From Arthrobacter rhizophilus (GTDB lineage Bacteria > Actinomycetota > Actinomycetes > Actinomycetales > Micrococcaceae): a stretch of DNA of 64,000 nucleotides. A program made the position numbers and the translations under genes. Below the pieces are notes generated by a model, which searched no databases, was not told the DNA's origin, and saw only the letters and a list, made by a program, of their open reading frames with translations. Positions 31,451 to 40,447 of this stretch are shown piece by piece. The stretch spans positions 1 to 64,000 of the forward strand of contig NZ_JAPFFT010000013.1 of the NCBI RefSeq assembly GCF_026241105.1. The letters run 5' to 3'. Each line of letters starts with the position of its first letter. The stretch's first letter is position 1.

Positions 31451-33070
31451 ATGGTGACGTCGAAGTTTCGCGAGCGTGAGGTGAGGAGTTCGTTGACTCA
31501 TCCAGAGGCGCTTGGCGGCTCCAACGCCCCGGTACACGGCACTGTTATTGCCAAGGCAGCAAGGACGGCGATCCTTCAAGGGTTCATCGGGTCTTTGCTC
31601 ATGGTGGCTGGGTCGGTAGGTGTCGGCTGGCTGGCCAGCAGCAGTGCGTTGATCCGCACCCCACTCTTCATCATGGCCAGGACGTCCCCGGCAGGAGTGA
31701 TTCTATGCACCGTGATGCTCTGCCTCGGTGCTCTGCTGCTCTTGCGCTCATGGCTTCGCATTGCCCAGCGGATCGGCGGCTGGAACCCCTCCGCGCGTCC
31801 TGTCCTCCGGCGTGCATTGTGGATGTGGGCACTGCCGCTGATGTTCGCGCTGCCCCTGTTCAGCAGGGACGCTTATGCCTACATCGGCCAGGGCCGTCTG
31901 ATGGAGCAGGGCCTGGATCCTTACACTAACGGCATCTCCGCCCTGAGTAACTACTTTTCTCTCGGACCCGACAAAATGTGGACCGAGGCTCCAACGCCAT
32001 ACGGTCCGCTCTGGCTGTGGATCGAACAGGGAGCCGTTTGGGTGAGCGCAGGCATCCCGGAACTTGCCCTGATTCCCTTCAGGCTGGCAGCACTCGGCGG
32101 GGTCTTACTGCTCGCCGTCTACGTTCCGCGATTGGCCGCGCTCCACGGAGTCAACCCGGACAGGGCGCTTTGGCTTGGTGTCCTCAATCCCGTTCTCCTC
32201 ATCAACTTCATCGCGAGCGCGCACAATGACTCCTTGATGTTGGGCCTGGCTGTTGCCGGGCTGTACTACGCCTCGGTCAAACGGCCCGTGCTCGGAATCG
32301 TGCTGATCACGGCTTCGATCGCCATCAAGCCAATTACTTTGATTGCGTTGCCGTTTGCTGGCCTGCTGTGGGCCGGGTCCCGTGCCGGGTGGGGCCGCAG
32401 GATGTTCTGCTGGACGGCCACGTTGGCCTTATCCCTAGGGCTACTGGCCGGTGCAGGCTTCGTAAACGGACTGGGATTCGGTTGGCTCGGTGCGCTGCAG
32501 ACTCCCGGTGCCGTCTGGATCTGGTACGCGCCAGTGGGCCTGCTGGCACATACGGCAGGCTCCGTCGTCGGACTTTTCGGCGGTCCCGGCGTCCCCGTGA
32601 CGGATGTCATCCAGACCATCGGAACTGCGGTTTCGGCGCTTCTTATCGTCTGGCTTGCCGTCCGCACGCCGGGTCGTGGAATCGGTATGCCCGCGCCGAT
32701 CGACGACGAACCTGGGTTCAAGAAGACTGTGCTTCGCAGGATGGCCTGGGCCTTCGCCGCCGTCGTAGTCCTGGCGCCGGTGATTCAGCCCTGGTACATG
32801 GTCTGGTTGCTGGTGTTCTTTACCGTGACGGGAATCGCGGACGGGCCCCAGCTTCGGACGGTCTTTTATTTGACGGCGTTCTTCACCCTTATCGCCCTGA
32901 CGGACCAATTGAGCGTCTTCCAATGGATCCCCATTGAGGTGGTGCGCGGAGTGGCCATCGCCATCGCGGTCTCCTTCATCGCCTATCTGGTGTTCTTTGA
33001 CAAGAAGACCCATGTGCTGTTCCGCCCGCGTCGCGGGATTTTGAAGCTCAAGCTCAAGCCGAAGTCCTGA
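31451..33070 (+). CDS. Polyprenol-phosphate-mannose-dependent alpha-(1,6)-mannosyltransferase, MptB-like (copy 2)
   Basis: A 539-residue GT-C membrane enzyme paralogous to the gene at 26955. Equivalent motifs are FSRDAYAYIGQGRLMEQGLDPYT, TPYGPLWLWIEQGAVWV, FIASAHNDSLMLGLAVAG and IAIKPITLIALPF. Two copies plus two GT87-like genes in 6 kb suggest a lipomannan-type assembly locus, with one MptB-like enzyme starting and one extending the backbone; that split is inference. ATG 31451 was chosen as the first start next to the conserved sequence; GTG follows directly. The C-terminus is basic (KKTHVLFRPRRGILKLKLKPKS). Confidence 0.86.
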   Translation: MVTSKFREREVRSSLTHPEALGGSNAPVHGTVIAKAARTAILQGFIGSLLMVAGSVGVGWLASSSALIRTPLFIMARTSPAGVILCTVMLCLGALLLLRSWLRIAQRIGGWNPSARPVLRRALWMWALPLMFALPLFSRDAYAYIGQGRLMEQGLDPYTNGISALSNYFSLGPDKMWTEAPTPYGPLWLWIEQGAVWVSAGIPELALIPFRLAALGGVLLLAVYVPRLAALHGVNPDRALWLGVLNPVLLINFIASAHNDSLMLGLAVAGLYYASVKRPVLGIVLITASIAIKPITLIALPFAGLLWAGSRAGWGRRMFCWTATLALSLGLLAGAGFVNGLGFGWLGALQTPGAVWIWYAPVGLLAHTAGSVVGLFGGPGVPVTDVIQTIGTAVSALLIVWLAVRTPGRGIGMPAPIDDEPGFKKTVLRRMAWAFAAVVVLAPVIQPWYMVWLLVFFTVTGIADGPQLRTVFYLTAFFTLIALTDQLSVFQWIPIEVVRGVAIAIAVSFIAYLVFFDKKTHVLFRPRRGILKLKLKPKS

Positions 33071-33077
33071 TCCGGAT

Positions 33078-33755
33078 TCAGCCGAGGTGTTTCATCGCCT
33101 CGCGAAGCGACAGTTGGCTCAGGCCGGCCTGTCGGGTTTCGACGTAGTCCCGCACCCATTGAGGATCCGTTTTGGCGTACTCCCGCAGCGTCCAGCCGAT
33201 TGCCTTCCGGATGAAAAATTCCTTGTCGGCCAGATTGGCGTCGAGCACAGCGGAGAGAAGTTCCTTGTCTGTGGCTGACTTTGCCTTCAGTTGGGAGGTG
33301 ATGGCGGCGCGCCGGATCCAGAAGTCCGGGTCGGTTGCCCACTTGCGCAAGAGCGGGGTCAGCGTGCTCCGGTGGTGTTGCAGTAGGGCGCAAATACGGT
33401 CGGAGACGCCGTCCACGAAGTCCCACCATGCACCTGTCCGGATGATTTCTTCGTACAGCGGCAACATCTCCAGATCCTTGGACACGGACTTGAGTGAGGT
33501 CAGATCGATGGCCGCGTAGCGCTCTTCCCGCCATGTGGCCTCCCGCCACAGCAGCCTGACATCGTGGCGCAGTTCGGCCGGGGAAACGAAAGGCAGTTCC
33601 TTTGCGGTGGTGAGAACCATGCGGCGGACCACAGGAACCCTGACACCGAGGGAGGGCATGGCTGATTTCATGTATGTCTGTGCTGCTTTCGCCCTTTCTG
33701 GATCTGCTTCTGCACGCAGGCGTTCCCGGATGACGGCGATTCTTCCGTGTTCCAT
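33078..33755 (-). CDS. DNA alkylation repair protein, AlkD-like
   Basis: A 225-residue HEAT-like repeat glycosylase of the AlkC/AlkD family, which excises positively charged alkylated purines. Landmarks are the paired-helix repeats, GAWWDFVDGVSDRI (the Trp-Asp active-site region), DPDFWIRRAAITSQL and DKEFFIRKAIGWTLREYAKTDPQWV. The latter two give the conserved Arg/Trp DNA-facing residues. Length is normal. It is convergent with the second MptB-like gene (7-base gap) and divergent from map. Confidence 0.87.
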   Translation of the reverse strand: MEHGRIAVIRERLRAEADPERAKAAQTYMKSAMPSLGVRVPVVRRMVLTTAKELPFVSPAELRHDVRLLWREATWREERYAAIDLTSLKSVSKDLEMLPLYEEIIRTGAWWDFVDGVSDRICALLQHHRSTLTPLLRKWATDPDFWIRRAAITSQLKAKSATDKELLSAVLDANLADKEFFIRKAIGWTLREYAKTDPQWVRDYVETRQAGLSQLSLREAMKHLG

Positions 33756-33912
33756 ACTGCGACTCTAGGGCAGTATTGCGGCGGCCCGCTTCTCTGCGGC
33801 GGTCTCTACGCGCCATCCGGTTGACTCGCGCCGGAGCGCCCATAAAGTGGAGTGGAAGAGTTCATCCAGTGGCCGCTTCGGGCCCCTTTTCCTAGTGCTT
33901 TGGAGGCCCGCT

Positions 33913-34680
33913 TTGTCCATGGTGAAGACGCCAAGCGAGATTGCACTCATGCGCGAAGCCGGACGGGTGGTTGCCAACACGCTTTCCGCGGTTCGCTCGA
34001 AGGCCGAAGTTGGGGTGTCGCTCAAGGAACTGGACAATGTTGCTGCCGCTTTCATTGAATCCGCCGGAGCCAGGCCGGCGTTCCTGAATTACCGGCCGCG
34101 GTGGGCATCCACGCCCTTCTCCGGTGTTATTTGCACGAGCGTCAACGACGCCGTGGTGCACGGAATCCCGGACGGATACGTGCTGCAGGACGGCGATCTC
34201 CTGAGCGTCGACTGCGGAGCATTTGTGGAGGGTTGGTGCGGAGATGCAGCCATAAGCTTCATCGTGGGCACTCCGGATCCTGTGGACCAAGAGTTGATCG
34301 ACGCCACGGATGCCGCCCTTGCCCGCGGAATCGAGGCGGCCCGGATTGGAAACAAGATGGGCGATCTTGCGTACGCCATCGGCGGGGAAGCCAAGCGCAG
34401 TGGCTATGGCATCCTTGCCGATCACGGGGGCCACGGCATTGGCCGGACCATGCATGCGGAACCTAACGTACCCAACATCGGCCGGCCGGGCCGCGGGGTG
34501 AAGCTCGTGGAGGGTCTGGTGATCGCCATTGAGCCGATGCTGATTCTGGGTGGCAGCGACGACTACTATCACGATGACGACCAATGGACCCTGCGCTCTG
34601 CCAACGGCCGCCGGGCGGCGCACAGCGAACACACCGTCGCGATCACAGCAGACGGCCCAGTTATCTTGACGCTGCCGTAA
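33913..34680 (+). CDS. map: Methionine aminopeptidase, type I
   Basis: A 255-residue metallopeptidase removing initiator methionine. The five metal ligands can be placed: SVDCGAFVEGWCGDAAI has two Asp, GHGIGRTMHAEP has the His, and AIEPML and SEHTVAIT each have a Glu. TTG 33913 is favoured because GGAGG lies six bases upstream, giving MSMVKTPSEIALMREAG; ATG 33919 in the same frame is the alternative. It is a stand-alone gene, so it may be one of two map copies in the genome (inference). Confidence 0.92.
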   Translation: MSMVKTPSEIALMREAGRVVANTLSAVRSKAEVGVSLKELDNVAAAFIESAGARPAFLNYRPRWASTPFSGVICTSVNDAVVHGIPDGYVLQDGDLLSVDCGAFVEGWCGDAAISFIVGTPDPVDQELIDATDAALARGIEAARIGNKMGDLAYAIGGEAKRSGYGILADHGGHGIGRTMHAEPNVPNIGRPGRGVKLVEGLVIAIEPMLILGGSDDYYHDDDQWTLRSANGRRAAHSEHTVAITADGPVILTLP

Positions 34681-34713
34681 GTGGCTTTTGCCTCGGCACC
34701 TGTCCGCAAGAAA

Positions 34714-35310
34714 TCAGCGCAGCAGGCGCATGACCGCCCTTCCGGGCACTGCTGTGGAAACGATCGTGAAGCCCGCCGCCGTGAACAACTTGACCGTCCC
34801 TTGGTAGAGATCGGCCGAACCGGCCTTCGGTCGGATCGAGGGATCCACGGGGTAGCCTTCAACTATTCCGGCCCCGTGGGCGAAGGCATGCCCGACGGCG
34901 GCGGCCAGCAACGCTGCGGCCACGCCGCTGCGGCGTTGGCCGGGAGACACCACGAAACAACTGACCGACCAAACTCCAATGCCGTCGTGCGCGCCTGCTC
35001 CTGCGGCTTTTAGGACTTGGGACCTTTCGATGCGCGGGTAGCACTCGCGCGGCTCGACGGCGCACCAGCCCACTGCTTCGCCGCCTCGAAACGCCAGAAC
35101 CCCGGGTTCGGGGCCGCCGTCGCCGAACTTGGCTTTGAGCTGCTCCTTCCGCGCCTCAGGGCGCGTGGCTTTCCAATCCTGACCGGGGAGGGCGAACCAC
35201 CGGCACCAACAGCGCGAGGGCTCGCCACGGATGCCAAAGAGGTTTTCGACGTCGGGCCAGGTTGCGGGGCGCGCGGTGATGGCGGCGGAGCCGAGGACGT
35301 TCGGGACCAT
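34714..35310 (-). CDS. GNAT-family N-acetyltransferase
   Basis: A protein of about 198 residues with a GNAT core. The acetyl-CoA binding motif is SCFVVSPGQRRSGVAAALLAAAVGHA, followed by GAGIVEGYPVDP and a late TAAGFTIV strand. An N-terminal segment CWCRWFALPGQDW is found in the group of GNAT proteins of unknown substrate that carry this Cys/Trp-rich motif. The frame is open to 35379; I chose ATG 35310. It is convergent with map. Confidence 0.8.
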   Translation of the reverse strand: MVPNVLGSAAITARPATWPDVENLFGIRGEPSRCWCRWFALPGQDWKATRPEARKEQLKAKFGDGGPEPGVLAFRGGEAVGWCAVEPRECYPRIERSQVLKAAGAGAHDGIGVWSVSCFVVSPGQRRSGVAAALLAAAVGHAFAHGAGIVEGYPVDPSIRPKAGSADLYQGTVKLFTAAGFTIVSTAVPGRAVMRLLR

Positions 35311-35384
35311 GGGAACAGCGTAGATCGCGGCGAGGTCCACGGCATGGGTTTGGTGCCGGCAGGGGGCCTGGGAGCGCACCGGTT

Positions 35385-35438
35385 AACGAAAACCAAGAGC
35401 GGCTCTGAACTACGTTTCCGCAGGTCAGAGCCGCTCTT
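35385..35438. terminator. Bidirectional hairpin terminator after tRNA-Arg
   Basis: A perfect 14-bp stem (35395-35408 with 35425-35438) follows tRNA-Arg on the minus strand and is trailed by TTGGTTTTCGTT in that direction. Confidence 0.8.
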
Positions 35439-35442
35439 TGGG

Positions 35443-35515
35443 TGCCCCGGGAGGGAATCGAACCCCCGACCAAGAGATTAGAAGGCTCCTGCTCTATCCT
35501 CTGAGCTACCGAGGC
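35443..35515 (-). tRNA. tRNA-Arg (anticodon TCT)
   Basis: On the minus strand GCCTCGG pairs with CCGGGGC with one wobble, the D arm is TAGCTCAGAGGATAGAGC, the anticodon loop contains TCT, and the T arm is GGGGGTTCGATTCCCTC. Discriminator A; CCA not encoded. Confidence 0.94.
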
Positions 35516-35733
35516 TGGTGACGCTTTCACAGCACGTGGCTGAGGCGCCATCAAGAGTTTACATTGCGGCGGCTGCATGTGTTGTCAGGTCGGTTAAGGG
35601 AGTGACTCTTCCTCCACAGGCGGCCATTCGGCGTGGCTATGCACATACGGGAATTGGGTACTGCCGGAGAGCTGGGCAGCGCGAGAAGCTGAAAGAGCCA
35701 GCCAGGCACTTCAACTCACGTTAGGACAAGACC

Positions 35734-36300
35734 ATGAACGACATCATTACCGTCCGGGGATTCGTGGCCTCGGAAATCAGAAGCTCGACGACGCCGGGCG
35801 GAACAGGGACTGCCTCATTCCGCCTGGGCTCCACGGAGCGCAGGTTCGACCGTGCCAACGATGTCTGGATCGATGGCAACACCAACTGGTTCACGGTCCA
35901 AACGTTCAGGCACCTCGCGGGAAATATTGGGTGCAGCGTCAAGAAAGGCCAGCGGATCATCGTTGTCGGCAAACTCAAGTTGAGGCAATGGGAACGCGAC
36001 GGCAAGATCTACCACGTTGCGGAGATCATTGCCGAATCAGTGGGGCACGACCTCATGTGGGGCTCGGCGAACTTCATCCGGACCACAAGCGGCACGAGTC
36101 CGCAGATCACGCCTGCTGCCCCGGACTCGGAGCCGGAGAATCAGTGGCCTGCTGCGGAGGACGACGGTGAAAGCGGCCCGCACGACGACGAGGACGCGGG
36201 TGGCGCAGCTGAGCGGGGTGTGATTCTTCCAGCTGGAGAAGGCGACGAGCCGGTTCTTGTTGATGCTGATACCGGAGAACTCGTGGACGCAGGTGTTTGA
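35734..36300 (+). CDS. ssb: Single-stranded DNA-binding protein
   Basis: A 188-residue SSB with one OB fold (residues 1-110; MNDIITVRGFVASEI, NTNWFTVQTFRHLAGNI, GQRIIVVGKLKLRQWERDGKIYHVAEIIAESVGHDL). An acidic, low-complexity tail follows, but the classical DDxPF tip is absent: the protein ends ELVDAGV. That and its isolated position suggest a paralogue of the replicative SSB, possibly used in competence or repair (inference). The start follows a 218-base gap from tRNA-Arg. Confidence 0.88.
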   Translation: MNDIITVRGFVASEIRSSTTPGGTGTASFRLGSTERRFDRANDVWIDGNTNWFTVQTFRHLAGNIGCSVKKGQRIIVVGKLKLRQWERDGKIYHVAEIIAESVGHDLMWGSANFIRTTSGTSPQITPAAPDSEPENQWPAAEDDGESGPHDDEDAGGAAERGVILPAGEGDEPVLVDADTGELVDAGV

Positions 36301-36377
36301 AACAATGATGCCGTGGACATCCGCGGATTGCCGTGCGGCGCAAGAGACAGTGCGCCGCATGGCAGAATGGCCGGGTG

Positions 36378-36911
36378 ATGAGCAGGGGAACGCCGCGAAG
36401 ACCATCAAGACACCGCCACGTCGCTGGAAGCCGACGCTTGCTGCTTGCGGGGCCGCTACTAGTCGCCGGACTGGTGGCGGGCTGTTCCGCACCGGCTCCG
36501 GTCGTGTCTGGAAGCAATCCAATTTCATTGCCTTCCCCGTCGAGTCCAGTCACCCCCGTTCCGGCCCCCGCCAGTCCCGGCGCTGGCATCCCTTCGGCTT
36601 CGGCTTCGCTCAGCCCAAGCACGGTGAGCCTGAAGCAGACCATGGAGTCCGCGCTCAAGACCCTGGCCGCGGCGACGCCGAAACCGGCACAAGAGGCATT
36701 GCGATCACAACTCGTTTCAGCCGGCATTCCCGCCTCGACTTTGGAGGTGTCCGCGAGCAAGACGCCCACAGGGCTGGACGCCGATGCCATTGAGGCGGCG
36801 GCCAAGCTGGACAAGGACTGTGTCATGGGCGAGATCAGGGACGGCCAGGTATCGGTGTCCGTCCTGCCCGTGCTGGCCAGCGGCAAATGCTTCGTCGGGG
36901 ATTCCCGCTAA
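36378..36911 (+). CDS. Putative lipoprotein, DUF6993-like
   Basis: A 177-residue exported protein with a basic N-terminus, a hydrophobic stretch and the lipobox LVAGC (Cys36), so a membrane lipoprotein. A Pro/Ser-rich linker (about 37-85) leads to a small domain containing two cysteines (KDCVMGEIRDGQVSVSVLPV and SGKCFVGDS), likely a disulfide. The domain resembles a family of Micrococcaceae proteins of unknown function. ATG 36378 follows GTG 36375 in the same frame; either could be used. No functional link to EttA downstream is evident. Confidence 0.75.
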   Translation: MSRGTPRRPSRHRHVAGSRRLLLAGPLLVAGLVAGCSAPAPVVSGSNPISLPSPSSPVTPVPAPASPGAGIPSASASLSPSTVSLKQTMESALKTLAAATPKPAQEALRSQLVSAGIPASTLEVSASKTPTGLDADAIEAAAKLDKDCVMGEIRDGQVSVSVLPVLASGKCFVGDSR

Positions 36912-36958
36912 CAGGGCCGAATGTGAGTTATGCCTTGCCACCCATTAGATTTAACGGC

Positions 36959-38641
36959 ATGGCGGAATTCATTTATACGATGACCAAGGCTCGCAAGGCC
37001 GTTGGCGAAAAACTTATCCTGGACGATGTCAGCATGTCGTTCTTCCCTGGCGCGAAGATCGGCGTCGTTGGCCCGAACGGAGCCGGCAAATCCACGATCC
37101 TGAAGATCATGGCTGGTATCGACACACCGTCGAACGGCGAAGCCCGCCTCAGCCCCGGCTACTCCGTGGGCATCCTCCTGCAGGAGCCGCCCCTGAACGA
37201 GGAAAAGACCGTCCTGGGCAACGTCCAGGAAGGCGTAGGCGAGATTTACTCGAAGATCCAGCGCTTCAACGAGATCTCCGAGGAAATGGCCAACCCGGAT
37301 GCCGACTACGACACCCTCCTGGAGGAAATGGGCCACCTCCAGGAAGCCATCGATGCTGCCGATGCCTGGGACATCGATTCCCAGCTCGAACAGGCCATGG
37401 ACGCGCTGCGCTGCCCGCCGGGCGACTCCGACGTGACTGTCCTGTCCGGTGGTGAGCGCCGTCGGGTTGCGCTCTGCAAGCTCCTGCTCCAGAAGCCTGA
37501 CCTCCTGCTCCTTGACGAGCCCACCAACCACTTGGATGCCGAAAGTGTCCTGTGGTTGGAACAGCACCTGTCTTCCTACCCCGGCGCCGTCCTCGCGATC
37601 ACCCACGATCGCTACTTCCTGGATCACGTCGCCGAGTGGATCTGTGAAGTCGACCGCGGCCGCCTGTACCCCTACGAAGGCAACTACTCCACGTACTTGG
37701 AGAAGAAGCGCGCCCGCCTGGAAATCCAGGGCAAGAAGGACGCCAAGCAGGCCAAGCGGCTCACCGAAGAACTCGAATGGGTCCGTTCCAACGCCAAAGG
37801 CCGCCAGACCAAGTCGAAGGCTCGTCTGGCCCGGTACGAGGAAATGGCAGCCGAGGCTGACCGCACCAGGAAGCTCGACTTCGAGGAAATCCAGATTCCG
37901 CCGGGACCCCGTCTGGGTGGCCTGGTCCTGGAAGCGAAGAACCTGCAGAAGGGCTTCGAAGACCGGACCTTGATCGACGGGCTTTCGTTCTCCCTTCCCC
38001 GCAACGGCATTGTTGGTGTCATCGGCCCCAATGGCGTCGGCAAGACCACCTTGTTCAAGACCATCGTTGGGCTCGAACCCCTCGACGGCGGCGACCTCAA
38101 GGTCGGCGACTCCGTGAAGATCTCCTACGCCGACCAGAGTCGCGGCGGCATCGACCCCAACAAGACGCTCTGGGAGGTCGTCTCCGACGGGCTCGACTTC
38201 ATACAGGTCGGACACGTTGAAATGCCATCCCGTGCCTACGTCGCGGCCTTCGGCTTCAAGGGTCCGGACCAGCAGAAGAAGGCCGGGGTGCTCTCCGGTG
38301 GTGAGCGCAACCGTCTGAACCTGGCGCTGACCCTTAAGCAGGGCGGAAACCTGCTGTTGCTTGACGAGCCCACCAACGACCTCGACGTCGAAACCCTCAG
38401 CAGCCTCGAGAACGCCCTGCTCGAGTTTCCCGGCTGCGCTGTAGTGGTCTCTCACGACCGGTGGTTCCTCGACCGTGTCGCCACCCACATCCTGGCTTAT
38501 GAAGGCGATGAGGAAAACCCCTCGAAGTGGTACTGGTTCGAGGGTAACTTCGAGTCGTACGAGGAGAACAAGGTTGAGCGACTCGGCCCGGACGCTGCGA
38601 AGCCGCACCGCGTGACGCACCGCAAACTGACCCGCGACTAA
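36959..38641 (+). CDS. ettA: Energy-dependent translational throttle protein EttA (ABC-F)
   Basis: A 560-residue ABC-F ATPase that binds the ribosomal E site and gates translation according to ATP level. Two ABC domains each have Walker A (GPNGAGKST; GPNGVGKTT), the signature LSGGERRRV or LSGGERNRL, and Walker B (LLLLDEPTNHLD; LLLDEPTNDLD). The linker with RLEIQGKKDAKQAKRLTEELEWVRSN and the opening MAEFIYTMTKARKAVGEK are specific to EttA. No membrane spans. ATG 36959 gives this exact N-terminus. Confidence 0.94.
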   Translation: MAEFIYTMTKARKAVGEKLILDDVSMSFFPGAKIGVVGPNGAGKSTILKIMAGIDTPSNGEARLSPGYSVGILLQEPPLNEEKTVLGNVQEGVGEIYSKIQRFNEISEEMANPDADYDTLLEEMGHLQEAIDAADAWDIDSQLEQAMDALRCPPGDSDVTVLSGGERRRVALCKLLLQKPDLLLLDEPTNHLDAESVLWLEQHLSSYPGAVLAITHDRYFLDHVAEWICEVDRGRLYPYEGNYSTYLEKKRARLEIQGKKDAKQAKRLTEELEWVRSNAKGRQTKSKARLARYEEMAAEADRTRKLDFEEIQIPPGPRLGGLVLEAKNLQKGFEDRTLIDGLSFSLPRNGIVGVIGPNGVGKTTLFKTIVGLEPLDGGDLKVGDSVKISYADQSRGGIDPNKTLWEVVSDGLDFIQVGHVEMPSRAYVAAFGFKGPDQQKKAGVLSGGERNRLNLALTLKQGGNLLLLDEPTNDLDVETLSSLENALLEFPGCAVVVSHDRWFLDRVATHILAYEGDEENPSKWYWFEGNFESYEENKVERLGPDAAKPHRVTHRKLTRD

Positions 38642-38656
38642 GCGGATCCAACCACC

Positions 38657-38705
38657 GAAGGCCGGCGTCCCTGGATGACTTTTCCGGGGCGCCGGCCTTC
38701 TTCCT
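38657..38705 (+). terminator. Terminator between convergent ettA and tesB
   Basis: GAAGGCCGGCG (38657-38667) pairs with CGCCGGCCTTC (38690-38700), followed by TTCC. It ends ettA and may serve tesB on the other strand, where TTCGG follows. Confidence 0.7.
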
Positions 38706-38743
38706 GTGATGATCTTGCCGCGCTGTGGCAGCGACGCAAGGAA

Positions 38744-39652
38744 CTACTGCGGAATCCGGAGCATGCCCTCCTGCGCCACGGTGGCGACGTGCAGGCCATC
38801 ACGGCTGAAGATCCTGCCCGTGGCCAGTCCGCGGGCGCCCCGTGCGCTGGGGGACTCCTGGACGTAGAGCAGCCATTCATCCACGCGGACGGGACGGTGC
38901 CACCACATGGCGTGGTCAAGGCTGGCCACACTCATGCCCGGTGTCATCCAGCTCAATCCGTTCTTGCGCAGCACCGATTCCAAGATGGTGTAGTCGCTCG
39001 CGTAGGCCAGGGCTGCCAGGTGGAGGTTGGGATCGTCCGGCATCGGGCCGAAGGTTTTCATCCAGACGGCATTGCTGGCTATGCGGTCCTTGGGCGCTTC
39101 CACATACAGCGCGGGATCGACGTGGCGCACATCGAAAGGCCGCTCGAAGGACATGTGGCGGGCCAACGGATGGTCGTACTTCTGCAGGAGTTCCGCGGTA
39201 CTCGGCAAGGATTCGGGGTCCGGAATTCCCGCTGGCATGGCGGCCTGGTGCTCCACACCCTCCGCCTCGGTCTGGAAGGAAGCGATCATCGACAGGATCG
39301 GTTGGCCCTCCTGGTATGCATGCACCCGACGCGCTGAGAACGAGCGTCCGTCACGGAGCCGTTCAACGCTGAAAGTGATGGGTTGGTTGGCATCCCCGGG
39401 ACGAAGGAAATAGCCGTGCATCGAGTGGACGGCTCGGTCCTCATCCACGGTGCGCATACCGGCCACGAGTGATTGAGCCAGGACTTGTCCGCCGAACACC
39501 CGATGTCGGGGCTGTTTCTGCGACGGTCCGAGGAAGATGTCCTCGGCGGTCCTCGCGCCGTCGAAATCGGCCAGGGACAGCAGCTCGATGAGGGTGGATG
39601 TCGGGTCCTCAATGGCAACCTGATGTTCCAGGCCGGCGTGCGCGTCAGTCAT
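38744..39652 (-). CDS. tesB: Acyl-CoA thioesterase II
   Basis: A 302-residue double-hotdog thioesterase that hydrolyses acyl-CoAs. N-terminal hotdog landmarks are RVFGGQVLAQSLVA and VHSMHGYFLRPGD; the C-terminal hotdog has LAALAYASDYTILESV and SLDHAMWWHRPVRVDEWLLYV, which contain the catalytic Asp, Thr and Gln region. Length is typical. It is divergent from the unrecognised gene at 39716, with about 60 bases between starts. Confidence 0.93.
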   Translation of the reverse strand: MTDAHAGLEHQVAIEDPTSTLIELLSLADFDGARTAEDIFLGPSQKQPRHRVFGGQVLAQSLVAGMRTVDEDRAVHSMHGYFLRPGDANQPITFSVERLRDGRSFSARRVHAYQEGQPILSMIASFQTEAEGVEHQAAMPAGIPDPESLPSTAELLQKYDHPLARHMSFERPFDVRHVDPALYVEAPKDRIASNAVWMKTFGPMPDDPNLHLAALAYASDYTILESVLRKNGLSWMTPGMSVASLDHAMWWHRPVRVDEWLLYVQESPSARGARGLATGRIFSRDGLHVATVAQEGMLRIPQ

Positions 39653-39702
39653 GGTTCGACTCTAGACGCCGCACCGACCCCTCTCAACCGAGGACATGCC
39701 GG

Positions 39703-39708
39703 TAGAGT
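39703..39708 (+). promoter_or_regulatory. -10-like box directly before a GTG start
   Basis: TAGAGT lies seven bases before the GTG at 39716, so transcription would begin at or next to the start codon and give a leaderless mRNA. This is common in actinobacteria. The -35 region is not obvious. Confidence 0.4.
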
Positions 39709-39715
39709 CGATGAT

Positions 39716-40390
39716 GTGTCCGATGTACTGACCCAGTCCTTCCGTTTCGTCGATCCCCGCGATCTGGCGGATCTCCGCACCTATGTCACGCGCGCCAAGA
39801 GCATCGACGACGGCGCGATTCGGCTTCAAGCAACCGGTCGCGTACTCGCCGCATATGTCTGCGTCCTGAGGCCGCGTCTCCTGGGCGAATCGACGCCCAC
39901 CATCCTCGGGCTGCGCACCGTCGCCTTGGCAGATGACGCCCATGCGGACGTCACCGTGACCCTGTCCTCCGTCCTGGACCGCCTCGCGCGGTCCGGTGCC
40001 GACGACGTCGAGCTGGCCATTCCGCCGTCGACCGTTTCCGAGTCGTGGGCGGGAGTCGGGGCGCCCCGCAGCGGCTGGGAGCCGCTCGGTTCAGTGCCCG
40101 ACGCCGAACTCAGGGCGGTGGCGAATGCCGGCATAGCGGAGGTGGCCGGGATTGTTCCGGATCAGCCTGGCGCTTTGATCGTCAACAATGCCAGGGCAGC
40201 GGTGTGGGGACGGGAGATTCCCGGGCTCGGCGGCGTGCCCACAGGCGCGGCGTTCGCGGCTTTGGCTCTCGGTTTCCTTGGCGACGGGGAGCACCGCCTC
40301 TTCCGCAACGGGCGTTGGTTCCGGCTCAGCGGAAGCCGGGGCCACATCCTGGCACGATCCGGATCGGGCCTGGGCTTCCAGGCCCGCTGA
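39716..40390 (+). CDS. Conserved hypothetical protein, unrecognised family
   Basis: A 224-residue soluble protein with alternating hydrophobic and charged segments (TPTILGLRTVALADDAHADVTVTLSSVLDRL), no cysteine-rich motif, signal peptide or membrane span except a Gly/Ala-rich stretch at about 182-198. The ending HRLFRNGRWFRLSGSRGHILARSG is basic and Gly-rich. I do not recognise the family. GTG 39716 is used because upstream sequence overlaps the tesB promoter and a -10-like box lies seven bases before it. Confidence 0.7.
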   Translation: MSDVLTQSFRFVDPRDLADLRTYVTRAKSIDDGAIRLQATGRVLAAYVCVLRPRLLGESTPTILGLRTVALADDAHADVTVTLSSVLDRLARSGADDVELAIPPSTVSESWAGVGAPRSGWEPLGSVPDAELRAVANAGIAEVAGIVPDQPGALIVNNARAAVWGREIPGLGGVPTGAAFAALALGFLGDGEHRLFRNGRWFRLSGSRGHILARSGSGLGFQAR

Positions 40391-40447
40391 GCCCGCGTAC
40401 GCGAACCCGGACGCACTTCGCCCGAGCCAACAGAGTCGCCTACCGGG

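Noticed and set aside
36908..38620. A 570-codon minus-strand open frame
   Set aside because: It is the antisense of ettA with no recognisable motif; the plus-strand Walker and signature motifs leave no doubt.
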